This document shows positions 15,293 through 24,046 of a stretch of DNA of 64,000 nt, piece by piece. Position 1 is the stretch's first letter. The number at the start of each line of letters is the position of its first letter. Source of the stretch: Streptomyces canus. Lineage in GTDB: Bacteria; Actinomycetota; Actinomycetes; Streptomycetales; Streptomycetaceae. The notes under the pieces were generated by a model. That model saw nothing but the letters and a program-made list of their open reading frames with translations, had not been told where the DNA came from and searched no databases. Position numbers and translations under genes: made by a program. The stretch spans positions 778,323 to 842,322 of the forward strand of contig NZ_KQ948657.1 of NCBI RefSeq assembly GCF_001514145.1, written 5' to 3'.

Positions 15293-15781
15293 ATGGCCGA
15301 CTCCAGTTTCGACATCGTCTCGAAGGTCGAGCGGCAGGAGGTCGACAACGCCCTCAACCAGGCCGCCAAGGAGATCTCCCAGCGCTACGACTTCAAGGGC
15401 GTGGGTGCCTCGATCTCGTGGTCCGGCGACAAGATCCTGATGGAGGCGAACTCCGAGGACCGGGTCAATGCCGTCCTCGACGTCTTCCAGTCCAAGCTGA
15501 TCAAGCGTGGGATCTCCCTGAAGGCGCTCGACGCGGGCGAGCCGCAGCTCTCCGGCAAGGAGTACAAGATCTTCGCGTCGATCGAGGAGGGCATCTCCCA
15601 GGACAACGCGAAGAAGGTCGCGAAGATCATCCGTGACGAGGGCCCGAAGGGCGTGAAGGCCCAGGTGCAGGGCGACGAGCTGCGGGTCAGCTCGAAGAGC
15701 CGTGACGACCTGCAGGCCATCATCGCCCTGCTGAAGGGCAAGGACTTCGACTTCGCGATCCAGTTCGTGAACTACCGGTGA
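15293..15781 (+). CDS. YajQ family nucleotide-binding protein
   Basis: 162-residue cytoplasmic protein of the YajQ/UPF0234 family. Characteristic blocks are [26 protein letters not shown] at about residue 31, the [13 protein letters not shown] segment, and the C-terminal [26 protein letters not shown]. The family folds as two ferredoxin-like domains and binds nucleotides; some members bind cyclic di-GMP, which is not shown for this one. ATG 15293 follows AAGGAG at 9 bases. It is a single-gene unit closed by a perfect 14-bp hairpin. Nearly all Streptomyces have it beside tRNA-Tyr. Confidence 0.95.
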   Translation: MADSSFDIVSKVERQEVDNALNQAAKEISQRYDFKGVGASISWSGDKILMEANSEDRVNAVLDVFQSKLIKRGISLKALDAGEPQLSGKEYKIFASIEEGISQDNAKKVAKIIRDEGPKGVKAQVQGDELRVSSKSRDDLQAIIALLKGKDFDFAIQFVNYR

Positions 15782-15805
15782 GCCGCTGATCCGGTGATTC
15801 ACGAG

Positions 15806-15838
15806 GAAGGGTGGGCACCTGGCCGGTGCCCACCCTTC
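15806..15838. terminator. Bidirectional terminator between yajQ and the YeaQ-like gene
   Basis: Perfect 14-bp stem GAAGGGTGGGCACC / GGTGCCCACCCTTC with a TGGCC loop, lying between the ends of two convergent genes (stop codons at 15781 and 15865). Confidence 0.85.
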
Positions 15839-15864
15839 TCGCCTGCTGGCTGCGGTTCGGGGTG

Positions 15865-16131
15865 TCAGTCGCGCGAGTTGCCGAATAGGAGACGGTAGGC
15901 GATCAGAAGCACGAGGGAGCCGCCGATAGCGGCGGCCCAGGTGGTTCCGTCGTAGAAGCTCTTGGTGACCGGGTGGTCCAGCCAACGGGCCGATATCCAG
16001 CCGCCGATGAACGCGCCCGCAATGCCGATGAGGGTCGTCCCGATGAAGCCGCCCGGGTCCCGGCCCGGCAGCAGGAACTTGGCGATGGCTCCGGCCAACA
16101 GCCCCAGGATGATCCAGCCGATGATGCTCAT
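15865..16131 (-). CDS. GlsB/YeaQ/YmgE family membrane protein
   Basis: 88-residue small integral membrane protein with three hydrophobic segments: IIGWIILGLLAGAIAKFLLPG, GGFIGTTLIGIAGAFIGGWI and AAIGGSLVLLIAYRLLFG. The LLPGRDPGGFIGTTLIGIAGA loop-helix is the family signature (the transglycosylase-associated protein domain). Members are often induced by stress; biochemical function is unknown. It is transcribed alone, convergent with yajQ. Confidence 0.9.
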   Translation of the reverse strand: MSIIGWIILGLLAGAIAKFLLPGRDPGGFIGTTLIGIAGAFIGGWISARWLDHPVTKSFYDGTTWAAAIGGSLVLLIAYRLLFGNSRD

Positions 16132-16342
16132 GCCCTGAACCTGCCCTTCCGCGCTGTGCCCGCACTGTCCGTGGTCTGTGATCTACGTCCCGGCCGGCTG
16201 TGCGTGTACTGAAGCGCTTGGGTTGGACGACGTGCTCGTGCAACTCGCATGAGGTGCTCTTCGTTCGGGTGTTCGTGTCCCGTTGATGAAGAGGACGTCC
16301 GTACTGCACCCTGCGGTTGCAGAGATCAGTAGGGTGCGGCGC

Positions 16343-17587
16343 ATGACAGGTTCCGGTGCCGAACTGCGGCGCACGCTGGGCACAGGCGACGCCGTGGTCA
16401 TCGGTCTCGGCTCGATGATCGGTGCCGGGATCTTCGCCGCCCTCGGCCCGGCGGCGCGCGCGGCCGGTTCCGGGCTGTTGCTCGGGCTCGCGGTCGCCGC
16501 CGTGGTTGCCTACTGCAACGCCACGTCCTCGGCACGTCTGTCCGCCCTGTACCCGGTCTCGGGCGGCACCTATGTGTACGGGCGGGAGCGGCTCGGGCCG
16601 TTCTGGGGTTATCTCGCGGGCTGGTCGTTCGTGGTCGGGAAGACGGCCTCCTGTGCGGCGATGGCGCTGACGGTGGGTGCGTACGTCTGGCCGGGGCAGG
16701 CCCATGCCGTGGCCGTCGCCTCCGTGGTGGCGCTGACCGCGCTGAACTACGGCGGGATCCAGAAGTCCGCCTGGCTGACCCGGGCGATCGTGGCGGTGGT
16801 CCTCGCTGTCCTCGCTTCCGTGGTGGTCGTGTGTCTTGGGTCCGGGGCCTCGGAGGCCGGGCGGCTGGACACCGGGGTCTCCGGCGGTGTGAGCGGGGTG
16901 CTGCAGGCGGCCGGTCTGCTGTTCTTCGCGTTCGCGGGGTACGCGCGCATCGCGACCCTCGGTGAGGAGGTACGGGATCCCGCGCGCACCATCCCCCGCG
17001 CGATCCCCCTGGCCCTGGGCATCACGCTGGTGGTGTACGCGGTGGTGGCGGTGGCTGTCCTTTCCGTGCTGGGTGCTGCTGCTCTGGGCCGCGCTGACGC
17101 GCCGCTGGCCGAGGCGGTGCGAGTGGCCGGAGTGCCGGGGCTCGTGCCGGTGGTGCGGGTGGGTGCTGCCGTGGCCGCGCTGGGTTCGCTGCTCGCCCTG
17201 ATTCTCGGCGTCTCACGAACGACGTTGGCCATGGCCCGGGACCGGCATCTTCCGGGCGCGCTGTCGGCCGTCCACCCCCGTTTCCAGGTGCCGCACCGGG
17301 CCGAGCTGGCCGTGGGCGCGGTGGTCGCGGTCCTCGCCGCCACGGTCGACGTGCGGGGCGCGATCGGTTTCTCCTCCTTCGGTGTGCTCGCGTACTACGC
17401 GGTCGCCAATGCGTCGGCGTGGACACTCGGTTCGGCTCCGGCGGCCCGGGTGGTGCCTGTGGTGGGGCTGCTCGGGTGTGTGGTGCTGGCGTTCGCGTTG
17501 CCCGGGGTTTCGGTGGTCGTGGGAGCGGGTGTGCTGGCGGTCGGGGTGGTGGCGTATGGCGTACGGAAGTGGTGGGCGGGGCGGTAG
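16343..17587 (+). CDS. APC family amino-acid permease
   Basis: 414-residue inner-membrane transporter of the amino acid-polyamine-organocation family with about 12 helices. The first helix contains VIGLGSMIGAGIFAALGP, the GxGxGIF substrate-binding turn. The YPVSGGTYVYGRERLG and FFAFAGYARIATLGEEVRDPARTIPRAI segments are both strongly conserved APC motifs. ATG 16343 is preferred, since the preceding 20 codons from 16283 contain an inverted repeat (GCACCC...GGGTGC) and no homology. The C-terminus is slightly short for the family but complete. Substrate not predictable; possibly a neutral or cationic amino acid. Confidence 0.9.
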   Translation: MTGSGAELRRTLGTGDAVVIGLGSMIGAGIFAALGPAARAAGSGLLLGLAVAAVVAYCNATSSARLSALYPVSGGTYVYGRERLGPFWGYLAGWSFVVGKTASCAAMALTVGAYVWPGQAHAVAVASVVALTALNYGGIQKSAWLTRAIVAVVLAVLASVVVVCLGSGASEAGRLDTGVSGGVSGVLQAAGLLFFAFAGYARIATLGEEVRDPARTIPRAIPLALGITLVVYAVVAVAVLSVLGAAALGRADAPLAEAVRVAGVPGLVPVVRVGAAVAALGSLLALILGVSRTTLAMARDRHLPGALSAVHPRFQVPHRAELAVGAVVAVLAATVDVRGAIGFSSFGVLAYYAVANASAWTLGSAPAARVVPVVGLLGCVVLAFALPGVSVVVGAGVLAVGVVAYGVRKWWAGR

Positions 17588-17617
17588 GTCGGCGGCCGCG
17601 TCCCCCTCAAGGGAGCG

Positions 17618-18187
17618 TCAGGACGCGTGGGCCGGGGGTGCCGTACGTATCCGGAACTGTGCCCAGGGAGTCATCTCCAACTCCTCGTTCATCTCCTCGT
17701 ACCAGCCAGTGCCGTCGACCCAGGCTTGCAGCCAGTCCGTGAGGGTGGGGGCGTCCACGAACCAGGAGTGGTCGCAGTCACCGGCGTTCGGCTCGAAGAG
17801 GAGAACGGGGGCTTCCGGGCTGTGGCAGTCCACGCACGCGTACATCGCGCAGCCCCAGTGGGATATCGGCAGGACGCCCTCGGGCCAGGGCCAGTCGGGG
17901 TCCTTACGGCTGCTCTTGCGGTTGGCCAGGTATTGCACGACGGCCGCGGGCTCGCCGGACGGAGGGCTGTCGAGCAGGGGCAACAGGCCGTACTCCGGGC
18001 CGAATCCGCCGTCCCCTATACGCAGGTAGAGGTCGGCGAGCAGCGCGGGCAGTTGGAAGCCCAGCGCTGCCTCGGCGCGGGAGAGGGTCTCCGCTTCCAC
18101 CGGCTCGGGGAGGGAAGTCCAACCCCACGGCCGGGTGTTGCGGGCCTTGTCCGCCACCCGTGCCAGCAACTGCTCGCTCTCGGTCAT
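17618..18187 (-). CDS. SMI1/KNR4 (SUKH) family protein
   Basis: 189-residue cytoplasmic protein with a SUKH-type domain: ETLSRAEAALGFQLPALLADLYLRIGDGGFGPEYGLLPL is the classical helix-strand signature (AExxLGxxLPxxLxxLYxxxNGG). The C-terminal half is acidic and Trp-rich (SWFVDAPTLTDWLQAWVDGTGW). Many SUKH proteins are immunity proteins that neutralise secreted or contact-dependent toxins. Directly upstream, on the same strand, lies a barstar-domain protein, also an immunity type, but no toxin gene is seen nearby. Orphan immunity or a non-toxin housekeeping role are both possible. Confidence 0.85.
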   Translation of the reverse strand: MTESEQLLARVADKARNTRPWGWTSLPEPVEAETLSRAEAALGFQLPALLADLYLRIGDGGFGPEYGLLPLLDSPPSGEPAAVVQYLANRKSSRKDPDWPWPEGVLPISHWGCAMYACVDCHSPEAPVLLFEPNAGDCDHSWFVDAPTLTDWLQAWVDGTGWYEEMNEELEMTPWAQFRIRTAPPAHAS

Positions 18188-18271
18188 GCATTCATGATGC
18201 AGGGTGGCACTGACACCCGGGCAGACCTGTGGACAACATCCGGGTTGTGGAAAACCCGGGGCAACCTCGGC

Positions 18272-19432
18272 TCAGGCGAGGTGGACATCGACGCGATCGC
18301 CCTCGGCGAGAAAGGCGAGGAGTTCCTCGAAGGCAGGCGGCCTGTGGAGGGTCTGCGAGGTGACACCAAGAGACCTGCGGGCGACTTCGGAATCGTGCCA
18401 GACCAAGCTGAGGGGCGGGGTGGCACCCCAGCGGCCCATCAGACAGTCGTCCAGGGCGTCCAGGCCCCAGCCGAAGTAACCGCCGGGGCCGTTCACCGCC
18501 TCGCCCAGGGCGCAGAAGAAGCCGGGCAGATCGGTGATGTGGCGGCCGTCGAGGTGGTATGTCGTGCCGGGCGGCCGGTCCTGGCCGCCGTGGACGTGGT
18601 TGTCGAGCGCCGTGCGAAGCCAGAACTGCCGTCCCTCGTTGTCGCATCGCGCCCAGCGGTTGGGCTCCGTCGGGCGTCCCTGGGTCCACAGTTCCCACAC
18701 CTCGTCGGCCGCGAAGGGCGGGCGTTCCGACCACAGGTCCAGGGTGAGGTCCACCAGACCGGGACCGCGCGCTGACGGGATCCAGGCCCGCAGTTCACCC
18801 TCAGCTGCGGACTGCAGGGGCCTACCGGAGGTGTCGATGCGCAGGACCTTGGCATGACCGAGGTCCTCCTCCCCCGCGTCCAGCGCGGTCCGCAGGGCGC
18901 CCTGTGGAGAGCAGCCCAGCAGGCGCAGCGGGGGTTCCATGGTTTCGTCCGGGACCTCTCGTATGCAGGCCAGGTCGCGGCAGGTGCCGTGCGGTTCACC
19001 GTGGACACCCAGCAGGCGGTAGCCCGGGGAGAGCGGCGGTCGCCGCGGGTAGTCGCAGAGGTTGTGGTCCGGTTGCGTTCCCTCGATCGTGACGTCCCGC
19101 AGTGTCAGGTCGTGAGCGCAGGGGCGGTCGCCGAGGAGGCGCGCCTCTTCCAGATGCCATTCACCGACCGCCGCGCCGGTCTTGTCGAGAATCTGCAGGG
19201 TGAGGGTCCCGAGAGGCGCCGATCCCTCGGCACGCGCGTGTGTGAGGGCTTCGCTCAAGCGGCCCTGGGGAGTGCAGCCGAGAAGTTCGTAGACGTCTCG
19301 GAGGGGAGGAGGCGGGTCGGCGAAGAGATCCTCGGCGTCCTGGCACAACGCCCACGTCTCCTCGTAGCCCCCCTCGCCCTCGAACTCGGCCTCCCGGTCA
19401 TACGACAGGAGGACGTACTTGGGCGCCCCCAC
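18272..19432 (-). CDS. Barstar-family protein with duplicated N-terminal region
   Basis: 386-residue soluble protein. The C-terminal ~100 residues are barstar-like: TYHLDGRHITDLPGFFCALG, then EAVNGPGGYFGWGLDALDDCL and SLVWHDSEVARRSLG, ending FEELLAFLAEGDRVDVHLA. This is the fold that inhibits barnase-type ribonucleases. The preceding ~280 residues hold two copies of a unit starting (Y/R)xLLGCxPQGxLxxAL followed by a Leu/Thr beta segment, which I cannot name. The protein lies 84 bases upstream of the SUKH gene on the same strand and the two probably form an operon. No adjacent RNase toxin is encoded, which is unusual for a classical immunity gene. Confidence 0.8.
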   Translation of the reverse strand: MGAPKYVLLSYDREAEFEGEGGYEETWALCQDAEDLFADPPPPLRDVYELLGCTPQGRLSEALTHARAEGSAPLGTLTLQILDKTGAAVGEWHLEEARLLGDRPCAHDLTLRDVTIEGTQPDHNLCDYPRRPPLSPGYRLLGVHGEPHGTCRDLACIREVPDETMEPPLRLLGCSPQGALRTALDAGEEDLGHAKVLRIDTSGRPLQSAAEGELRAWIPSARGPGLVDLTLDLWSERPPFAADEVWELWTQGRPTEPNRWARCDNEGRQFWLRTALDNHVHGGQDRPPGTTYHLDGRHITDLPGFFCALGEAVNGPGGYFGWGLDALDDCLMGRWGATPPLSLVWHDSEVARRSLGVTSQTLHRPPAFEELLAFLAEGDRVDVHLA

Positions 19433-19448
19433 TCCCCCGGCCCGTCCG

Positions 19449-19841
19449 TCAGCGGGTCGCGAACGGCTCGTCCGTGGGGACGATCTCGCGGCCCAGTGGG
19501 AACAGGGACACGGGGATCAGCTTGAAGTTGGCGATGCCGAACGGGATACCGATGATCGTGACGCAGAGGACGAGGCCCGTCGCGATGTGGCCCAGGGCCA
19601 GCCACCAGCCGGCGAGGACCAGCCACAGGACGTTGCCGACGCAGGAGGGTGAGCCCGCGTCGCGGCGCTCGACCGTGGTGTACCCGAAGGGCCACAGGGC
19701 GTAGACGCCGATGCGGAAGGCTGCAATGCCGAACGGGATGCCGATGATGGTGATGCAGAGCAGCGCGCCCGCGGCCAGGTAGGCGAGGAACAGCCAGAAG
19801 CCGCTCAGGACGAGCCAAATGACGTTCAGGATGGTTTTCAT
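19449..19841 (-). CDS. YccF family membrane protein
   Basis: 130-residue membrane protein consisting of two tandem YccF repeats. Each has a Trp-rich helix ([18 protein letters not shown] and [18 protein letters not shown]) followed by the near-identical LC(I/V)[10 protein letters not shown](A/N)F. The repeats give four membrane helices. Function unknown in any organism. Its start overlaps the htpX stop by 4 bases (ATGA), so it is translationally coupled to the protease, suggesting a role in membrane quality control (inference). Confidence 0.92.
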   Translation of the reverse strand: MKTILNVIWLVLSGFWLFLAYLAAGALLCITIIGIPFGIAAFRIGVYALWPFGYTTVERRDAGSPSCVGNVLWLVLAGWWLALGHIATGLVLCVTIIGIPFGIANFKLIPVSLFPLGREIVPTDEPFATR

Positions 19842-20701
19842 TGGGGGCGACCTGCCATCTTCTCGAGCCGGGCGATGCGCTCCGCCATCGGCGGGTGAGT
19901 CGAGAACATCTTGGACAGTCCCTGGCCAGGGCGGAAGGGGTTCGCGATCATCATGTGGCTCGCGGTCTCGATGCGCGGTTCGGGGGGCAACGGCAGTTGC
20001 TTGGTGCCCATTTCGAGCTTACGCAAGGCGCTGGCGAGCGCGAGGGGATCGCCGGTGAGCTGGGAGCCGGACGCGTCCGCCTCGTACTCCCTGGAGCGGC
20101 TGATGGCCATCTGGATGAGACCGGCCGCGAGCGGTCCGAGGATCATGATCATCAGCATGCCGAGGAGACCCGGGCCGTCATCGTCGTCGGAGCGGCCGAT
20201 CGGGATCAGCCAGGCGAAGTTGACCAGGAACATGATCACGGAGGCGAGGGCGCCGGCGACCGACGAGATCAGGATGTCGCGGTTGTAGACATGGCTGAGT
20301 TCGTGGCCGATGACACCGCGCAGTTCGCGCTCGTCCAGGATGCGCAGGATGCCGTCGGTGCAGCACACGGCGGCGTTGCGCGGATTGCGGCCGGTCGCGA
20401 AGGCGTTGGGCGCCTCGGTCGGAGAGATGTACAGGCGCGGCATGGGCTGACGGGCCTGGGTGGAGAGTTCGCGGACCATGCGGTACAGGGCCGGTGCCTC
20501 GAACTCGCTCACCGGGCGGGCACGCATCGCGCGTAGAGCCAGCTTGTCGCTGTTCCAGTACGCGTACGCGTTGGTGCCCAGCGCGATCAGGACGGCCACA
20601 ACCAGCCCCATACGGCCGAAGAAGCTGCCGATGACGATGATGAGTGCGGACAGTCCCCCGAGGAGGACTGCGGTCCTGAGCCCGTTGTGCCGGCGGTGCA
20701 C
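19838..20701 (-). CDS. htpX: Membrane zinc metalloprotease HtpX
   Basis: 287-residue M48 family protease that degrades damaged or misassembled membrane proteins. Two N-terminal helices ([22 protein letters not shown] and [19 protein letters not shown]) precede the catalytic region. The zinc motif is [10 protein letters not shown] and the third ligand Glu lies in [10 protein letters not shown]; two more helices sit between them. The GTG at 20699-20701 ([10 protein letters not shown]) is the start because GGAGGG lies 8 bases before it and this gives the usual length; an ATG 38 codons upstream adds only an unrelated hydrophilic leader. YccF follows with a 4-base overlap, and the partial nuo operon lies immediately upstream. 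Confidence 0.93.
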   Translation of the reverse strand: MHRRHNGLRTAVLLGGLSALIIVIGSFFGRMGLVVAVLIALGTNAYAYWNSDKLALRAMRARPVSEFEAPALYRMVRELSTQARQPMPRLYISPTEAPNAFATGRNPRNAAVCCTDGILRILDERELRGVIGHELSHVYNRDILISSVAGALASVIMFLVNFAWLIPIGRSDDDDGPGLLGMLMIMILGPLAAGLIQMAISRSREYEADASGSQLTGDPLALASALRKLEMGTKQLPLPPEPRIETASHMMIANPFRPGQGLSKMFSTHPPMAERIARLEKMAGRPQ

Positions 20702-20915
20702 GGTACGCCCTCCAAGTGGTGCAGCAGGGGAACCCTTTTGCTTGCTGATCTCCGATGTCTTCCGATGCCACCGGTCCGTGATGTCACGTCCAGTGGACCC
20801 TCCCGTTTTGCTCAACGCCAGGCGAGGGTCACTAGTTCCCTTGTGCGCGCGGAGGCCCAGGTGGGCCGTCCGGGTGATGATCCAAGGGTGGCTGTTCAGG
20901 TTCGGGAGGACCGGG

Positions 20916-22469
20916 TCAGAAGAGCCCGGTGTCGGTGAAGCGCAACACCAGCTGGGGCGCGCCCGAAAGGGCGACGCCGAGGACGCCGGTCAGGGCGAGC
21001 GCGGCGGTGAGGGGGGCGGGGACGCGGTGCGCGGCGGGTTCGCCCTCGGGCGCCCTGAACAGCAGTGTCGTCCACTGGAGGTAGTAGAAGAGCGCGATCA
21101 CGACGTTGACGGCCATGACCACGGCGAGCCATCCGAGGCCGGCGTCCACGGCCGCCGAGAAGACGGTGACCTTGGCGAACAGGCCGATGATGCCCGGCGG
21201 CAGCCCTGCCAGGCAGAGCAGGAAGAAGGCCAGGAGGAGCGCGGCGAGCGGGTTGGTCGCGTAGAGGCCGCGATAGTCGGTGATGCGGTTCGCGGCCCTC
21301 GTTCGGCCCACCAGCGCGGCCACCGCGAAGGCACCGAGGTTCACGGCGGCGTACATGAGGGCGTAGGCGACGGTGGAGCCGACGGACCGCTCGGCGTCGT
21401 CGGAGTAGGCGGCGGCGGCGATCGGGACGAGGAGGTAGCCGGCCTGGCCGACGGAGGACCAGGCGAGCAGCCGTACGGCGCTGTACGCGCGCGTGGCCTG
21501 CTGTCGGAGCGCGCCGACGTTGCCGACGGTCATGGTGAAGGCGGCGAGCGTGGCGAGCGCCGGGCCCCAGACGTCGGCGTACGACGGCAGGGCGACGACG
21601 GTGACGAGGATCAGGCCGGAGAAGCCGACCGTTTTGCCGACGACCGACAAGTAGGCGGCGATGGGGAGGGGTGCGCCGACGTAGGTGTCGGGCACCCAGA
21701 AGTGGAAGGGGACGGCGGCCGTCTTGAAGGCGAAGCCGACGAGGGTGAGGACGACGCCGGTCTGGGCGAGGGTGTGGAGCTGTCCGTCGACGTCCTGGAT
21801 GCGGTCGGCGATCTGTGTGAGGTACAGGGTGCCCGTGGAGGCGTACACGAAGCTGATGCCCATGAGGCTGACCGCGGTCGCGGTGACCGAGGACAGGAAG
21901 AACTTCAGGGCCGCTTCGGAGGACTTCCTGTCGCCGTGCCGGATGCCGACGAGGGCGAAGGCGGGCAGGGAGGCGACTTCCAGGGCGACGACGAGGGTCG
22001 CCAGGTCGCGGGAGGCGGGCAGGAGTGCGGCGCCGGCGGCCGAAGAGAGCAGCAGGAACCAGTACTCCCCTTCGGGGAGTCTCTTGTCGGCGTCCTTGAG
22101 GGTGGTGACCGACAGGAGGGCCGCCAGGAGGGCGCCGCCCAGGACGAGGAACTGGATGACGAGGGTGAAGCGGTCGGCCGCATAGCTGCACACGTCGGCG
22201 TCGCCGGTCAGGCAGAAGGTGCTGCGGTCGCCGTCCAGGAGGGGCAGCAGCAGGAGCACGGAGGCTGCCAGGCCCGCGACCGAGACCCACCCGAGCAGGG
22301 CTTTCTTCTGCTCGCCGACGAACAGGTCTGCGACGAGGACGACGAGTCCGACGACCGCCGCGAGGGTGGGTGGCGCGATCGCGAGCCAGTCGACGGACTG
22401 CACGAGGTTCGCGGCCAGGGGCTCGGCCGAAGAAGCCAGTGGCTGAGCCATGGCGGCCAGGGTGCTCAT
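20916..22469 (-). CDS. nuoN: NADH-quinone oxidoreductase subunit N
   Basis: 517-residue membrane subunit of complex I, one of three Mrp-antiporter-like proton channels, with about 14 helices. Typical blocks are [17 protein letters not shown] (conserved Glu in helix 5), [22 protein letters not shown] (Lys of the channel), [39 protein letters not shown] and [21 protein letters not shown]. The key membrane-embedded Lys/Glu residues are present, so the subunit should pump. The ATG at 22467-22469 overlaps the nuoM stop (ATGA). It is the last gene of the nuo operon. Confidence 0.93.
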   Translation of the reverse strand: MSTLAAMAQPLASSAEPLAANLVQSVDWLAIAPPTLAAVVGLVVLVADLFVGEQKKALLGWVSVAGLAASVLLLLPLLDGDRSTFCLTGDADVCSYAADRFTLVIQFLVLGGALLAALLSVTTLKDADKRLPEGEYWFLLLSSAAGAALLPASRDLATLVVALEVASLPAFALVGIRHGDRKSSEAALKFFLSSVTATAVSLMGISFVYASTGTLYLTQIADRIQDVDGQLHTLAQTGVVLTLVGFAFKTAAVPFHFWVPDTYVGAPLPIAAYLSVVGKTVGFSGLILVTVVALPSYADVWGPALATLAAFTMTVGNVGALRQQATRAYSAVRLLAWSSVGQAGYLLVPIAAAAYSDDAERSVGSTVAYALMYAAVNLGAFAVAALVGRTRAANRITDYRGLYATNPLAALLLAFFLLCLAGLPPGIIGLFAKVTVFSAAVDAGLGWLAVVMAVNVVIALFYYLQWTTLLFRAPEGEPAAHRVPAPLTAALALTGVLGVALSGAPQLVLRFTDTGLF

Positions 22470-24040
22470 CGGTTGCCTCCTGCGAGGAGCTGCTGGACGG
22501 CCGGGTCGGTGAGGCCGAGGAGGGCCTTCGGCCACAGGCCCGCCGCGACGGTGAGGGCGACGAGCGGCGTCCAGGCCGCGAACTCGTACGTGTGGACGTC
22601 GGCGAGCTGGGGGGCGTCCTGGGGTACGGCGCCCATGCAGACGCGGCGGACCACGACGAGCATGTACGCGGCCGTCAGGAGGGTGCCGAACGCGCCGATC
22701 GCCATGAAGGTGAGGAAGGCGGGGCGGCTGAGGTCGTCGGCGGGCTTGAAGGCGCCGAACAGGGCCAGCATCTCGCCCCAGAATCCGGCGAGGCCGGGCA
22801 GGCCGAGTGAGGCGACCGCACCGAAGGCCAGCAGGCCGCCGAGGCGCGGGGCCTTGCCGTACAGGGCGGCGCCGGTCTCCTCGGCCAGGGTGTCGAGGTC
22901 GGTGGTGCCGGTGCGGTCCTTCAGGGCGCCGACCAGGAAGAACAGGAGGCCGGTGATGAGGCCGTGGGCGATGTTGGCGAACAGGGCGCCGTTCACGCCG
23001 GTCGGGGTCATGGTGGCGATGCCGAGGAGGACGAAGCCCATGTGCCCGACGGAGGAGTAGGCGATGAGGCGCTTGAGATCGCCCTTCGCGCCACGTTTGG
23101 CGAGGGCGAGGCAGGCCAGGGATCCGTAGATGATCCCGACCACGGCGAAGGCGGCGAGGTAGGGCGCGAAGTCGCGGAAGCCGTCGGGGGCGATCGGCAG
23201 CAAAATCCGGACGAACCCGTACGTTCCCATCTTCAGCAGGACGCCGGCCAGCAGGACCGAGCCGACGGTCGGCGCGGCGGTGTGGGCGTCGGGCAGCCAG
23301 CTGTGCAGCGGCCACATCGGGGTCTTGACCGCGAGCCCGATCCCGATCGCCAGAACGGCGATGACCTGCACGGATGCGGACAGTGACCGGCCGTTGTCAG
23401 TGGCGAGTGCCACCATGTCGAATGTGCCCGCCTTGATCCCGATCAGGAGCAGGCCCAGCAGCATGACGACCGAGCCGAGCAGTGTGTAGAGGATGAAGCG
23501 CCAGGCGGCGGCCTGACGGTCCTCGCCGCCCCACCGGGCGATGAGGAAGTACATCGGGACGAGCACCATCTCGAACGCGAGGAAGAACAGCAGCAGATCG
23601 AGGACGGCGAAGCTCGCGAGGGTGCCGGACTCGAGCATGAGCAGCAGTGCGACGAAGGCCTTCGGGGTGGGGCCCGCGGGCATCTTGAAGTACGAGTAGA
23701 GCGCGCAGAGGAAGGTCAGCAGCGCCGTCAGGACCAGAAGGGGGAGGGAGATGCCGTCGATGCCGAGGTGGATGCGCACGTCGAGCGCCGGGATCCAGCT
23801 GATGTCGGTTGTGGCCTGCATCTTCGACGGATGGTCGTGGTCGAAGCCGAGTGCCAGGACGATCGCGGCGATGAGGATCACGCCGGTGACCGTCACGCCG
23901 TGCCGCAGTACGGCCTGGTCCGGTGACTTCCCCTTCAGTCCGGGCGGGGCCGGCAGCAGAGCCGTGACGGCGCCCAGGAGCGGACCGGCCACGACGAACG
24001 CCAGAAGGAACTGCATCACGGACTCGTTGATATCGATCAC
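22466..24040 (-). CDS. nuoM: NADH-quinone oxidoreductase subunit M
   Basis: 524-residue antiporter-like membrane subunit of complex I. Recognised by the segments LGIDGISLPLLVLTALLTFL, FLAFEMVLVPMYFLIARWGGEDRQ (helix 5 Glu), GLAVKTPMWPLHSWLPDAHTAAPTVGSVLLAGVLLKMGTYG (channel Lys), LIAYSSVGHMGFVLLG and GLPGLAGFWGEM. About 14 helices are expected. The GTG start (MIDINESVMQF...) lies 6 bases after the nuoL stop; an internal ATG at 24016 is an alternative. It couples to nuoN through a 4-base overlap. Confidence 0.93.
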   Translation of the reverse strand: MIDINESVMQFLLAFVVAGPLLGAVTALLPAPPGLKGKSPDQAVLRHGVTVTGVILIAAIVLALGFDHDHPSKMQATTDISWIPALDVRIHLGIDGISLPLLVLTALLTFLCALYSYFKMPAGPTPKAFVALLLMLESGTLASFAVLDLLLFFLAFEMVLVPMYFLIARWGGEDRQAAAWRFILYTLLGSVVMLLGLLLIGIKAGTFDMVALATDNGRSLSASVQVIAVLAIGIGLAVKTPMWPLHSWLPDAHTAAPTVGSVLLAGVLLKMGTYGFVRILLPIAPDGFRDFAPYLAAFAVVGIIYGSLACLALAKRGAKGDLKRLIAYSSVGHMGFVLLGIATMTPTGVNGALFANIAHGLITGLLFFLVGALKDRTGTTDLDTLAEETGAALYGKAPRLGGLLAFGAVASLGLPGLAGFWGEMLALFGAFKPADDLSRPAFLTFMAIGAFGTLLTAAYMLVVVRRVCMGAVPQDAPQLADVHTYEFAAWTPLVALTVAAGLWPKALLGLTDPAVQQLLAGGNR

Positions 24041-24046
24041 GCCTGC

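Noticed and set aside
20702..20815. Extending htpX upstream to an ATG 38 codons earlier
   Set aside because: A good ribosome site (GGAGGG) lies 8 bases before GTG 20701, the resulting length is normal, and the added leader is unconserved.
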